64,000 bases of DNA from Scatomorpha sp040765295 (GCA_040765295.1 JAXGSB010000001.1:1364001-1428000); one strand, 5' to 3'. Numbered from the stretch's first letter, positions 41,342 through 51,387 are shown. The notes: a model not told the origin generated them from the letters alone. Translations and numbers: made by a program.

Positions 41342-43984
41342 TTAGATGTACGTTTCTAAATCGAAAATCTCGGGTGAATTAAAACGTATCTCATTGGCTT
41401 CACGCCTGACATTGAAATTCGACACATCTAATAAACTTGATCTTAATTTTAACTTCCCTTCTTCATCTTCTAAAACAAATTCTGTCTTGTTATTACGAAT
41501 ATAGGTAGAAGTCTCTCTAGAAAAACCATGTCTTTGCAATAAAATCGTTAAAGGGTTAGTAGTTCCGTATTCGACGTATTCATACCAATTGTTGTCAAAC
41601 TCTGTTACGCCATGAATGCGTTTATATTCATTCGAGAATCTTAAAAAATAATTTGAAATACTGAAGAGGATTATGTTTTCGATAACCTCCAAAGTATCAG
41701 ATATCACACTATTTCGATGAGGAAGATCGTCCTTGTATGTTGTCTGTTTGTAGTTGTACCAAAATGAACGGGGATTTTCCTTTCTAAAACTAAGCGCTCT
41801 ACTAATAATAAAACTAAGACCATGTCCTTCCATCCATTGACTCAGAATAACTGCATACCATCGAAGTAGAGTATGTTGACCATCTTTTACCCTACCCAGA
41901 GTAGTTGATTCATACTGCTCCCACTTAAATATGCTACAGAGCTTTTCTAAAAAATTCAGAATATCATTGTATACAAACCTTCCCGAGCTGTCTTTTTCTG
42001 GGTAAGCTAGGCCTTTTTGGATAGCACGAACAAGATTTGATGTTTGATCAACAGATATATTGATGTCATCATCTTGTTGAACCGTTTTATTTAAAAAGGT
42101 CTCTCTGATTTTTTGCTCATCTTCGGCAGTTAAATACTCCTCAAATTCTCGTTTAATTATACTATTGCGATTGTGTGTGATATCATTTACCAAGATTAGA
42201 GCAAATTTACGCATCATCAGATAAACTTCTTCTGTGGTTCTTTCCTCTTTTTCAACAGATACGCTACCGGAAACCAAGGTCTCGACAATAGCCTTTTTTT
42301 CTGACTTTTTTAGCACTTTGCTACTTTCAATGGAAAGCACCTGTTCAGGCACATTTTTATCTAGTAATTCTATATATTCTTCTTTCTTCGTTTCGTTTTT
42401 CTCAGACACAAAAAACACATTCCCGTGTAAATTGTATTCAATCCGCCCAACACGACCGATTAGATTTCTAAAGTCAATGGGTGTCATCTTAGACCTACTT
42501 ATTTTGCTACCCATAATAAGAAGATTATCAGCAGGAAGATTCACTCCTTCCAAAAGAGTACTCGTACAAAACATCGTACTAATTGAGCCCTCTCGGAACA
42601 AATCCTCAATACGCATCCTAATCGCTGACGGTAAATAGCCGATATGATACGCAACACCCTTCCTAATTATTTTTGCAAGATAATAGTCAGAATGAATTTC
42701 TCGTTCAATATCTCCAGCTAACTCACTTAACCTAGCATCATTTTTGTCTTCCAAATTCCTAGCATAATTGATTGCATTATCTATTGCTTTTTGCTTGCTT
42801 CCGTAAAACACGATAGATTGTTGGTTTTTGTCTCCGTTTTCATTCAAATGAATATTATGCAAACAGTAATTAAGCAAATTATCCACTTCAGGCAAAGCGG
42901 CGATATCAATAACTTTATTGGCGCGTTCATTATATACGCTGATTTTTCCTTCGTTTTCATCCACGAAAAACTTAACCTGTACTACCGGCGAATAGGTAGA
43001 TGCTAAACTTCGTTCTTTATTGGCGCTCTCGGCTGACAATAATCGCAAATAGACTTCTGGATTCGGTACATTAGGGGAAGCAAAAATAAAATGTGGGGGT
43101 GGTTGACTTCGATTAAGCAACAAATTAACCACTTGATAGTAAAAAGGTGCCCGCCTATTTTTCCCGGATAGCTTGTGCGCTTCATCAATAAAAATATAAT
43201 CAATTTTTAAATCGGGTCTTTCGATAAGTAAATACAACATTCTTTCCGGAGTTAAAATAAAGATGAAATTATGCTTCTCCTTTAATGCAATCTCACCGGA
43301 AGAAGTAACAACACGATAATTATACTTTTCGAGATCAGACTTCATATCATTTATAGTCTGACTGCGCATCTCATTTATTAAAGCCTTTGTCGGCACAAGC
43401 AGGGCATAATTGTTTTTCACTCCTGTTTGAACTTGTGCTTTAATAAATTTACGCATTATAAAGGATTTACCCATTGAAGTAGGGCCTGAATAACTGAAAT
43501 ATTCGTCCTTTAAACGCTGATATACTTTCTTCTGTGCAGCAAGGAACTTCATGTCAGTTTCTCCAGGAATTGCGAGATAATCGCTTCGGAATGCAGAAAA
43601 CAACTCATCAAGCATATCCGTATGATCGACGGCACTTGCAATAAGTTTTCTGCCAGGATAATTGCCTGTATTTGAAAAAACAAACCCCGCATATATTCTT
43701 ATTGTTTCATTATCAGGATGGGAGTATAGAAGCAACGTAACAATCTCTTGGGCTAAGATATGGTGTTGTTCTCTTTTTTCAGGATGCGTCGATTTTGATA
43801 AGAGATCTGCAAAACGCAAAGCATCAGTTACATTAAGGTCTGCATAATTTTGAATATGAGAGAGATTTAATTGCTTAATTGCATAATTGCATAGAATTTG
43901 TTCATACAATTCATTCAGATATTCATTTTGATCAATATCTGAGAAGAGGAGGTTCCCTATTTTATATAGACCTTTATTAGCCAT
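41342..43984 (-). CDS. hamB: Hachiman-type defence helicase HamB
   Basis: 880 residues from the ATG at 43984 (GGGGGG upstream). SF2 helicase: motif I GPTSMGKS (167-174), II DEAH (267-270), III FASPN, V EGVNLPADNLLIMGSKISRS and VI NLIGRVGRIEYNL, then a long alpha-helical C-terminus. With the overlapping DUF1837 gene it forms a two-gene unit like Hachiman (and the related AbpAB of E. coli). In studied systems HamB senses damaged or abnormal DNA and releases HamA nuclease. It lies last in the defence operon. Assignment rests on the DUF1837-helicase pairing and motifs. Confidence 0.85.
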   Translation of the reverse strand: MANKGLYKIGNLLFSDIDQNEYLNELYEQILCNYAIKQLNLSHIQNYADLNVTDALRFADLLSKSTHPEKREQHHILAQEIVTLLLYSHPDNETIRIYAGFVFSNTGNYPGRKLIASAVDHTDMLDELFSAFRSDYLAIPGETDMKFLAAQKKVYQRLKDEYFSYSGPTSMGKSFIMRKFIKAQVQTGVKNNYALLVPTKALINEMRSQTINDMKSDLEKYNYRVVTSSGEIALKEKHNFIFILTPERMLYLLIERPDLKIDYIFIDEAHKLSGKNRRAPFYYQVVNLLLNRSQPPPHFIFASPNVPNPEVYLRLLSAESANKERSLASTYSPVVQVKFFVDENEGKISVYNERANKVIDIAALPEVDNLLNYCLHNIHLNENGDKNQQSIVFYGSKQKAIDNAINYARNLEDKNDARLSELAGDIEREIHSDYYLAKIIRKGVAYHIGYLPSAIRMRIEDLFREGSISTMFCTSTLLEGVNLPADNLLIMGSKISRSKMTPIDFRNLIGRVGRIEYNLHGNVFFVSEKNETKKEEYIELLDKNVPEQVLSIESSKVLKKSEKKAIVETLVSGSVSVEKEERTTEEVYLMMRKFALILVNDITHNRNSIIKREFEEYLTAEDEQKIRETFLNKTVQQDDDINISVDQTSNLVRAIQKGLAYPEKDSSGRFVYNDILNFLEKLCSIFKWEQYESTTLGRVKDGQHTLLRWYAVILSQWMEGHGLSFIISRALSFRKENPRSFWYNYKQTTYKDDLPHRNSVISDTLEVIENIILFSISNYFLRFSNEYKRIHGVTEFDNNWYEYVEYGTTNPLTILLQRHGFSRETSTYIRNNKTEFVLEDEEGKLKLRSSLLDVSNFNVRREANEIRFNSPEIFDLETYI

Positions 43985-44921
43985 CTGTGCCCCCCTCTCC
44001 AAAAACTGCATTCATGATTTGTTGCTTATCATTAGCAACATCATTTAAAGGAACAAAATAAATGTAGAATGAATAATTTCCTAAATTAAGATTATTTATT
44101 TTGTCAATAATGTATTGCGTGTGAGCCTTAATATCCGTCTTCATTTTTTGCTCAAGCTGTACTTCAAAGTCTTGATTCGCATAATTATCAGGATTAAGCC
44201 CTAAGTCGTAAGCTAGAAAAATCCCAAAAGCCGTATTGCATGAAACTCTACGTTTTTTTCCTTTTTGAGGAAGCAATAGGTCTTTGATTTTTTGAGCCGT
44301 ACTCTGATCAACAGTTTTTGTGAAAATGGTATTTTCTGCCAGCAAAATTTCCTCTTCGTTCTTGGAATGGATCTTTGCAACTCGATCAAATGCGGCATCA
44401 ATGGCATCTTTAACATCTCCAACAATGCTGGATGTTCCAAAAACGATGTTATAGTAAGCATTCCCATTGGAATTGGTCGAAGATAAGAAATGGATAGCAT
44501 CACATTCGCTATCATAGCTTCCTGATTGTGCCTTTAATTCAACCTTGCTTAAAATCTTAGGAGCTTTGAGTACCTCTTCCAGAAAAACATAAAGAAGGAT
44601 TTCCCCGAGATCATTACCACTATCACGTTCGCCCGGATTAGCATTTGCCTTCATTACATTCATCGCATCAAGCCCTACACTAAAAGCATTCCCGTCAAGT
44701 TCATACTCTTCAATTTGCGCTCGAGAGAAAACATATTGCCCGATGTTTCTTTGTATAAATTGCTGCAAATGGCCAAAGACAAAAAGATTGTTAGAGACCT
44801 CAAGATGAAAAAGGCGCAACTGTTCCGGGTTTCGCAAATTCAATTTTTCAGAATGAGAAACCTCAAAGAAAATATTATTGAATAATCCTCCATGTAGTGT
44901 TTTATCTGGCAAATTTCCCAT
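43977..44921 (-). CDS. hamA: Hachiman-type effector HamA (DUF1837)
   Basis: 314 residues of the DUF1837 pattern: DAMNVMKANANPGERDSGND, LGEILLYVFLEEVLKAPKIL, SKVELK, then SECDAIHFL, followed by FGTSSIVGDVKDAIDAAF. The GEILLY, K-E-K and D..H residues form the nuclease-like centre of this family. HamA is held inactive by HamB and degrades DNA when released, giving abortive defence. It starts eight bases after the broken mod gene with AGGTG as ribosome binding site and overlaps hamB by 8 bases. Confidence 0.85.
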   Translation of the reverse strand: MGNLPDKTLHGGLFNNIFFEVSHSEKLNLRNPEQLRLFHLEVSNNLFVFGHLQQFIQRNIGQYVFSRAQIEEYELDGNAFSVGLDAMNVMKANANPGERDSGNDLGEILLYVFLEEVLKAPKILSKVELKAQSGSYDSECDAIHFLSSTNSNGNAYYNIVFGTSSIVGDVKDAIDAAFDRVAKIHSKNEEEILLAENTIFTKTVDQSTAQKIKDLLLPQKGKKRRVSCNTAFGIFLAYDLGLNPDNYANQDFEVQLEQKMKTDIKAHTQYIIDKINNLNLGNYSFYIYFVPLNDVANDKQQIMNAVFGEGGTDG

Positions 44922-44928
44922 AAATCAC

Positions 44929-46839
44929 CTATAAATCAGTTTTGTTTTTTAGTTCAAGAATCGATTCATCTCCACATATATTTCTTATCTTCAACCTCAA
45001 CGGTTCGTTTTCAGCTCTTATGGTTCCATCCCAGAAATCCTTTGTTTCATTTCCGTTCACCGTGATATGGCCTTTTTTATCAATCTTTATTTCACTGTCG
45101 GAATGCCATTCGCCATCGTTTGAGGTGCAGTCCAAGGAAAGGTACTCGATGCACTCTAATCCTGTATCGCTCATCTGAATAGGCTTGAATTTTTTCTTTC
45201 CCGTGCTTTGTGCCAGAGAGCGCATGTTGAAATCGTCTATTTTTCCTAAGACTCGGTCACTTACAAAACGGTCTATTTGGACAACATATTCTTGTAATAA
45301 GGTACTTGAGTCTCTCTCTACGGATCACTCGACCTCATCATTAATAACCACATCCGACAAAACTGCTTTCAGATCCCTTAGCTCTACTTCTATCATCGTT
45401 GGATTTTCATCGTGAATGAACTTACTTATTTCGTTCTCATCGACGAGGTCAATGTAATAAAGGACAACTTTCTTCGTTGAAGGTGGCAGGTCGGGAAGAT
45501 GAAGATGGACAATTTCATTCATCGCAGGTAAATCAAGGATTTTCGCTGAGCTATCCATGAGGTTCGGCACATAGACAGGGACACGCCCCAGACGAGAGTG
45601 AGTAAAAGAACCGGCCCAAAAATCACTTAAGTTCTCATCTTTTTTCAGTCCTGGAATTAAGCTATATAGTTTATCCATCGTCTGAACAGGATTTCTAAAA
45701 AGAGAAACGCCGTCTTGAATTTCATAAACAGAGAAGGAAGCCCCGTCCTTGTATAACCTATCACGCATCGTCTGGATGCTGTTTATACCGATGTCAGAGG
45801 TGATAAAGCGACGATTAAGCTTGGATGCTACTGCCGCAGTAACGCCACTACCGCCAAAAAAGTCACAAACCAGCATCCCTTCATCAGATGATGCTTTTAT
45901 GATACGTTCAAGAAGCCCTTCGGGCTTTTGGGTTGCGTAACCTAAGATCTCTTTGCCATCTCGCTTGATTTTATCAACATCTGTCCAAACTTCAGTCATT
46001 TGCTTGTTAAAGGTACGTTTTTCACCGTTGTAAAAATAATATGGTTCTCCATTTTCATACTCAATCTTTGAATTGCTGAAAGATTTCTTCGCGAAATCAA
46101 CTTCATCAAATATCCTTTCTTGGTTGAATGTGTAGTCCTCGTTGTTTGAATAAAACAGGATACGATCATTATTTCTGGCATAGTTCCTTTTATAAGCACC
46201 GCTTGTCGAATATCTCCAAATAATTTCATTTTGGAAATTTTCTTCTCCGAAGATTTCATCCATTAGGATTTTCACGTAATGAACCATATGCCAATCCAGA
46301 TGAACATAAATACTGGCTGTCTCACTCATTACAGATTTAATGGCAACAAGATTCTCAAACATCCAATTGAGATACCTTTCCTTATCCCAAATGTCGCCAT
46401 ACATCTTTTCTTCAAAGCTGCGGAATTCATCCGTCATATCTACTTCTTCGCCTATATCAGCTAATTCTTTTGCCTTATCTTTCAGCTCCTGCTCTGCTTT
46501 TTCGATAGCATCGGCTACTTTAGGATTGCGACGAATGTAAACTTGCTTGGCGTAATCAGCACCACTTGCAAATGGAGGGTCTATGTAAACCAAATCTGCT
46601 TCTATTCCGTGTTCTTTCATATAGGCACAGGTAGATAGACACTCTCCGCGAATAACCATGTTCTCATTTTCAGAGGCACCAACTTGCTCTATTTTTTCAA
46701 GCTCGTAATAAGGCATTCCCCGCCTTACATGTTCGAATACTTCAGTATCTCCTCTATATCTGAGAGTTCTTCTGAAATTATTTAAAAGGGCCTGACCCTC
46801 AATAGGCTCCGGAGAGTAGGGTACATACTTCTTTGGCAT
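44929..46839 (-). pseudogene. Type III restriction-modification Mod, interrupted by an in-frame TGA
   Basis: N6-adenine methyltransferase subunit of a type III system. Residues 1-504 hold DLVYIDPPFASGADYAKQVY (DPPF motif IV), SETASIYVHLDWHM, and motif I CDFFGGSGVTAAVASKLN. A TGA at 45325-45327 then stops the frame, but the same frame continues without shift for 132 more codons (SVERDSSTLLQEYVVQIDRF ... ILELKNKTDL) to a TAG at 44929. The combined 637 residues is the normal Mod length, so the TGA looks like a nonsense mutation. The lost tail may be needed for Res contact. There is no good restart site after the stop. Confidence 0.85.
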
Positions 46840-46841
46840 AT

Positions 46842-49712
46842 TTAATCCTCCACAAAAAATGTTTTTATTGTTCTAATGGCTTGTGACAAACGTTCTTCTT
46901 CCGTCAAGGTATCTTCCAGATAAAGATAGTCAAAGCGCTTGTATTTATAACGTGCATTGTTTTCGTTGCAAAAGATATTTTCCACGAAAGCCCTTTTTCT
47001 TTGGAAGTTTGGATCATTTGCATATATTTCACCTTTTGTCTCTACAATGAGAGCCTTATGGATTGACTCTCCTTTTTGATCGCGCTTTAAAATCAAAAAG
47101 TCCGGCGTGTATGACCCGATATATTGATGTCCGCCATTTTTCTTGTAGCAACGTATTTTAAACTCCGTCAAATTATCGTCGCCGTTATAGTAGATTTCTA
47201 ATTGAAGATTGCGAAAATCTTTTAGAGTCAAAACTTCCGATAAGAATTTCTTTTCAAAATCACTATCCATGCGGTAAGGAAGATAGTGATAAGTGTAATC
47301 CACATAATTTGCCACGCTGTACTGGGCCTGAATATCTTTTACAAGACCAAATTGACCGATATTTTTCAACGATTCAATAGCCTCTCTTACTTCAGGAGTC
47401 AGAACAAGCTGACCGGCATCATGTGAAACAATGCGTTCACACTCATCCTGACCAGGCATAAACCTGTTTGGATGTGCCGTCTCGATTTCCGGGGTGAAAC
47501 GTATAATATCTAGTAGTGCCGCATTTCCCTCGATAAACTCCTCTTTTTTCTCCAATGAGCGCTTGGGAATGAAACTTTTTCTTATGGAATCCAAAAGCCC
47601 GGAATAGATATAGGAAGAAGAAAGGTAGTGAACACCTTCGTCCTCGTAGGTGATCTGTTTATATAAATTTTTAACGATTTCAGCATGTGATGCAAGACTA
47701 CCGAGAGAAACCCCCGTGAAACTAGTTTTTGCAATATCCCTTATGAAGTCAAGGTATGATAGTACCCGCTGCCCACGCTCTTTTTCTAACACACCAACTT
47801 CGGAGCGTTTGCCTGTGAAATCTTGAGTCCAAGTGAGAACATCCTGTTGCTTTGCCTGTCCAGCAACAGAAATAAGAGAGCTTTCTACATTCAGAGGTTC
47901 TTCGTTAATAAGAGCCTGGTACTCTACCTGAAGCTGATAGTGGTTAAGCTCGGGAACTCTCAAACTTTCCATGCGATTGTACCTTTTTAATGTTTCGTAA
48001 TTAGAAGAACCGCCTTTTTGAAATTCTTCAAGATTTGTCTTATGTTGCTTCGCCAATTGATCATTTAAGATTTCTGCATTTCCATCATTTAAGACGATTA
48101 AAGCTGATTCTTTTTTACCTTTTTCTACTTGGCGCAAACAACGGCATGAAGTTTGTAAGACCATGTTTTTCGGCGAATCACCAGTTTGAGATAAGATGAC
48201 TCCCGTTAAAGACCGACAATCCCATCCTTCTTTTCCGATTTGAACAAGAAGAATAATCCGAATTGTTGAAAATGGCTGGTCTAATGCTGCAAACTTAGCC
48301 TCGTTTTCTGCCGGCAAGCTATAGTCCTTATTACTACGATAATATTTCAAAATATCAGTAGAAGGATTAAGTCCATATTCGACTGCAATCCGCTCAACCA
48401 GAGGATATACTTCTTCTTCCAAGGTTTTAATTTGGCCACAATAAATGGCAATCTTCGCTGTCGTTCCATCTTCGTATACCTTGTCCGCATACTGCTCAAG
48501 AAATTCTCGCAATCCGTCTTCGGTGATGTTTAAGCGATTTCGATCTGTAGACACCTGTACCTTAGGTATCTTTAAGAAATTACCGATACCCTCAACCAAT
48601 GGATAGTAATAAACAACATTCGTTATTTCCTGCATGGCAACTTCTAAGCTGTCGTTTACAGAGAATTTTTCTTTCTTAGAAAGGTAAGGGGTGCCTGTAA
48701 AACTGATTACAGAGTGGAACTTGTCCCCTTCGGCCCATCGATTGATTACCCCTCTTAATTTAATGTCATCTGTTGCGGCATGATGAACTTCATCGACAAA
48801 TACGCTAAGGTTGGGAATCTTTCCCAGTAAATTTCTAAGCTCGTTGGCCTGTTTGTCCTTGTCATCCTCGCTATCTTCAAAAAAGTTTAGTTGCCCAGAT
48901 TCTACCGTGATACGGTCAAGTATGACTTTTTCAGCATTGGTAATCGCCACTAAGCCGAAGAGCTCCTCAAACGGCTGATGCAGAGCGATTTTTTGAACGT
49001 TTGGATTACGAACTCGATTAGAGCGTTTAGCACTACTTTTCTCATCCAGAACTTCAAACTTAAGTAACTTTTTGAGTTCCGAAGCCGCCGGTTCAGGAAT
49101 AACCCAACTGGGATCAAATTCCTGAATCGTACGCAAACTTGGAACCACGGAAGACTTTAAGCCTGAAGGCGCCATAATAACAAAATTATGCGCAAAAGCC
49201 TCGTTTTCCGGTTCATTCAAAGCAAAATACAGATCCAGGTAGATGAAAGCTGCCATTAAATATGTTTTCCCAGCACCCATAGGAAGAGAAAAAAGATAAT
49301 CCGTATAATTTGCGTTATAAAAATACTCCTCCCAAAATTTCGCAGCATTTATTGCTTCAGAATCTTCTTGAATCGCATTAATAATTTTTTGAGATACAAC
49401 TTCACCATCCGTTTTAAGGCTTGTAAATTCATACATCATCAGTAATGCAGGATCTGCAATCATTTTTTTCTTTACGCTTTCTGCTAGCGGAAGTTCCGAC
49501 ACATCCAATGAGGAAAAAACATCTGTAGAGAACAGCTCGGCTAAGGGTTTAGCTTGATGCTCAATTTTCAAATATAGATAGGTTTTTATAGCTTCAATTT
49601 GTGCATCGCGCAGGAAAGCACACTTTGTCATATAAGAGATGAGATCCTTGATTTGGCAACTATCTGAGCCAAACCACTCATCTCTCTTTTTTTGAATAAT
49701 TTGATTTATCAT
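46842..49712 (-). CDS. Type III restriction enzyme Res subunit
   Basis: 956 residues. SF2 translocase: Walker A LPMGAGKT (143-150), II VDEVHH, III SFTGTPY, later QIGKEGWDCRSLTGVILSQT and LQTSCRCLRQ (motif VI). The C-terminal nuclease is PD-D/EXK-like: YTPDFLIL followed by ALIVETKGE. The stop codon lies right against the mod start. The frame is intact; with Mod truncated its activity is uncertain, since type III Res needs Mod for target recognition. Confidence 0.93.
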   Translation of the reverse strand: MINQIIQKKRDEWFGSDSCQIKDLISYMTKCAFLRDAQIEAIKTYLYLKIEHQAKPLAELFSTDVFSSLDVSELPLAESVKKKMIADPALLMMYEFTSLKTDGEVVSQKIINAIQEDSEAINAAKFWEEYFYNANYTDYLFSLPMGAGKTYLMAAFIYLDLYFALNEPENEAFAHNFVIMAPSGLKSSVVPSLRTIQEFDPSWVIPEPAASELKKLLKFEVLDEKSSAKRSNRVRNPNVQKIALHQPFEELFGLVAITNAEKVILDRITVESGQLNFFEDSEDDKDKQANELRNLLGKIPNLSVFVDEVHHAATDDIKLRGVINRWAEGDKFHSVISFTGTPYLSKKEKFSVNDSLEVAMQEITNVVYYYPLVEGIGNFLKIPKVQVSTDRNRLNITEDGLREFLEQYADKVYEDGTTAKIAIYCGQIKTLEEEVYPLVERIAVEYGLNPSTDILKYYRSNKDYSLPAENEAKFAALDQPFSTIRIILLVQIGKEGWDCRSLTGVILSQTGDSPKNMVLQTSCRCLRQVEKGKKESALIVLNDGNAEILNDQLAKQHKTNLEEFQKGGSSNYETLKRYNRMESLRVPELNHYQLQVEYQALINEEPLNVESSLISVAGQAKQQDVLTWTQDFTGKRSEVGVLEKERGQRVLSYLDFIRDIAKTSFTGVSLGSLASHAEIVKNLYKQITYEDEGVHYLSSSYIYSGLLDSIRKSFIPKRSLEKKEEFIEGNAALLDIIRFTPEIETAHPNRFMPGQDECERIVSHDAGQLVLTPEVREAIESLKNIGQFGLVKDIQAQYSVANYVDYTYHYLPYRMDSDFEKKFLSEVLTLKDFRNLQLEIYYNGDDNLTEFKIRCYKKNGGHQYIGSYTPDFLILKRDQKGESIHKALIVETKGEIYANDPNFQRKRAFVENIFCNENNARYKYKRFDYLYLEDTLTEEERLSQAIRTIKTFFVED

Positions 49713-49736
49713 CGTATTAGCTTGCCTCCTGCTAAA

Positions 49737-49946
49737 CTACTCATGATCAGCACTATTACGCTCATCAGCTCCTCCTGAGCGAATCCAATCATCTACTTCT
49801 GACAACTTAAATTTCCAAAGTCGCCCTAATTTATATGCGGGCATGTCTTTTTTCTCGATCCATTGGAGAATACTGTCGCGCCCAACGCCAAGGTATTCTT
49901 GAATTTCTTTCATACTCGACCATTTTTCAACTGTGTTGTCGTCCAC
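49737..49946 (-). CDS. Excisionase-family helix-turn-helix protein
   Basis: 69 residues of the MerR/excisionase fold: KWSSMKEIQEYLGVGRDSIL, then QWIEKKDMPAYKLGRLWKFK and LSEVDDWIR. Such small proteins often precede restriction and defence operons as regulators. It overlaps the gene before it by 20 bases and is 24 bases from res. I infer control of the defence operon or of excision; the data do not decide. Confidence 0.8.
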   Translation of the reverse strand: MDDNTVEKWSSMKEIQEYLGVGRDSILQWIEKKDMPAYKLGRLWKFKLSEVDDWIRSGGADERNSADHE

Positions 49947-50754
49947 TTTGTACCTCCAAGAGTTGTGTATTTACCACATCTATTACAACGTTTAATACAT
50001 TCGTATCACCTGGAAAGCAATCTTGATTATTTGCATCCATCATCTTCCACACACTGATTGCCTTGTTTTCTTTTCCACGAGAATCAAAGTCCACAGACAG
50101 TTTTACAATTTTGTTAGGCTCAACAGTTTGTATTGGGATTACTCTTTTTGATGGACGTATGGAAACATCTTCTTCATCCATGCATTTTAAGCATCGATCT
50201 TTCCAGGTAACTTTTCCCATGTTGTGAATCACCCATGTATGGGTGATTTTTTTATAAAAAGCCACTTGATAGTTCTGCTCAATCGGCGGGTTCTCAACCC
50301 AAAGACCATCATTGCGATAAAGCGTTCTGATATACCGTACATCTCTTTCTTCGGGATTATTTAGATAAGCCTGATAAGAGGCAATGATAGTTTCTCTCTC
50401 ATCCTCATTTTGATGAATAATGATTTGCAACTGATCTGCCAGTGCAGCAACCCAGGCCTGTAAATTAACTTCTGATTTTGGAATTCCTACCTTATCCATA
50501 GCTTCACTAGCATGTGTCACATCGAAAAACTGCATTAAAAATTGTTCTACATTTTCATGTTGTATTGGATTTGGGATTTGCTCAGAAATGTCAGAAGTTA
50601 GTGCTTTCCCACCATTAAAGAGCTTCTGGTAGTAGTCAGGTGAGTATTGCAAGGATGCTCCAGTACTCTTAAATAATTTTTCCACAAAAACTTTTTGATT
50701 TGGAATAGATGTAGAGCGCTTATATGTGAGTTTGCAAAAATCACTGAATTTCAA
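49927..50754 (-). CDS. Protein with NBR1-like Ig (FW) domain heading the defence operon
   Basis: 275 residues from a TTG at 50754, seven bases after AAGGAG; the ATG at 50844 has no such site. Residues 1-150 are mostly helical (KFSDFCKLTYKRSTSIPNQK ... YYQKLFNGGKALTSDI) and look like an HTH-type DNA-binding region; residues 170-262 match the four-tryptophan/Ig pattern of NBR1: HTWVIHNMGKVTWKDRCLKC, VEPNKIVKLSVDFDS, KAISVWKMMDANNQDCFPGD. It is first in the operon with palindromic and GTACC repeats upstream, suggesting autoregulation. No catalytic motif seen. Confidence 0.7.
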   Translation of the reverse strand: MKFSDFCKLTYKRSTSIPNQKVFVEKLFKSTGASLQYSPDYYQKLFNGGKALTSDISEQIPNPIQHENVEQFLMQFFDVTHASEAMDKVGIPKSEVNLQAWVAALADQLQIIIHQNEDERETIIASYQAYLNNPEERDVRYIRTLYRNDGLWVENPPIEQNYQVAFYKKITHTWVIHNMGKVTWKDRCLKCMDEEDVSIRPSKRVIPIQTVEPNKIVKLSVDFDSRGKENKAISVWKMMDANNQDCFPGDTNVLNVVIDVVNTQLLEVQSGRQHS

Positions 50755-50782
50755 AACGGCACTCCTTTCTCTTCCAGTTGCA

Positions 50783-50942
50783 GTACCAAAAAAGAGTCCC
50801 CTCGGTACCACATATTTTCGCCCAGTACCTATAGCTAGTACCATTCACAACTTCGTAATCTATACACGAGGAATAAAACAAAGTCCTTCGTGGACATTGA
50901 TGTCGAAGTCGCATTAATTATACCACGTATATCGACGTTAAT
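50783..50942 (-). promoter_or_regulatory. Promoter and operator region of the defence operon
   Basis: TATAAT on the minus strand (50917-50922, with extended TGG) lies between inverted repeats ATTGATGTCGAAGT (50896-50909) and ATATCGACGTTAAT (50929-50942), matching as ATTNAYGTCGANRT. Downstream, GTACC occurs four times (50783, 50805, 50825, 50838). Both look like binding sites for a regulator. Confidence 0.55.
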
Positions 50943-51009
50943 CCACAAAAACAGACATGTTTCTTTCTCAAACGCTATATTTCTTAACCATGAAAAGGAG
51001 GTGACAAGT

Positions 51010-51150
51010 ATGGCCAAACGAAACTCGAAGCAGACTTCAAGAAAAGTTGCTCGTAAAGCCTCTCGCATTTTGCGAGACGGACGCTACAGCAAAAATTCAA
51101 AGTCTGTGGCAGGCAGCGCTTTATCGCAAACCAAGCCTAAGCGCAAGTAA
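51010..51150 (+). CDS. Small basic conserved protein
   Basis: 46 residues: MAKRNSKQTSRKVARKASRI, then YSKNSKSVAGSALSQTKPKR. GGAGG precedes the ATG by nine bases. Very basic peptides of the form NSxxTSxxVAxxASxxLxxxxxSxxxKSVAGSALSQ are widespread in phages and enteric plasmids but without known role; nucleic acid binding is likely. First gene of the plus-strand arm, divergent from the defence operon. Confidence 0.8.
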   Translation: MAKRNSKQTSRKVARKASRILRDGRYSKNSKSVAGSALSQTKPKRK

Positions 51151-51157
51151 TTTACCC

Positions 51158-51372
51158 GGCAGTGCAGAGACAGCCCTTAACTGGACAGCCTGCATTGCCA
51201 AAGTCGTAATCCACCCAAAAATTATCTAAAGCCGATCTGTGCACGGAAAGGCATAGGATACAGAAAACGTCAAAACACTGCACCAAGCAGTCATGGCGAT
51301 TTCAGTACCTTTCTTTTCTGTGCCCATTTTTCGGCTCTAAAGGTCTCGTGTACTGAATCGCACGGGACCTTT
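51158..51372 (+). ncRNA. Structured intergenic RNA candidate ending in a terminator-like hairpin
   Basis: Three parts fold: GGCAGTGCA/TGCATTGCC (51158-51166 with 51191-51199); a long stem GCACGG-AAAGG with CCTTT-CTGTGC (51241-51251 with 51308-51323, one 3' bulge) enclosing CTGC/GCAG; and AAAGGTCTCGTG/CACGGGACCTTT (51339-51372) followed by T-rich sequence. It could be an independent small RNA or a leader controlling the sigma-like gene. Confidence 0.45.
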
Positions 51373-51387
51373 TCTATATTCCTTTGC

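Noticed and set aside
45325..45327. Use of TGA as tryptophan (alternative genetic code)
   Set aside because: Other genes here end at TGA and use TGG for tryptophan, so one TGA in mod is better read as a mutation or special case.
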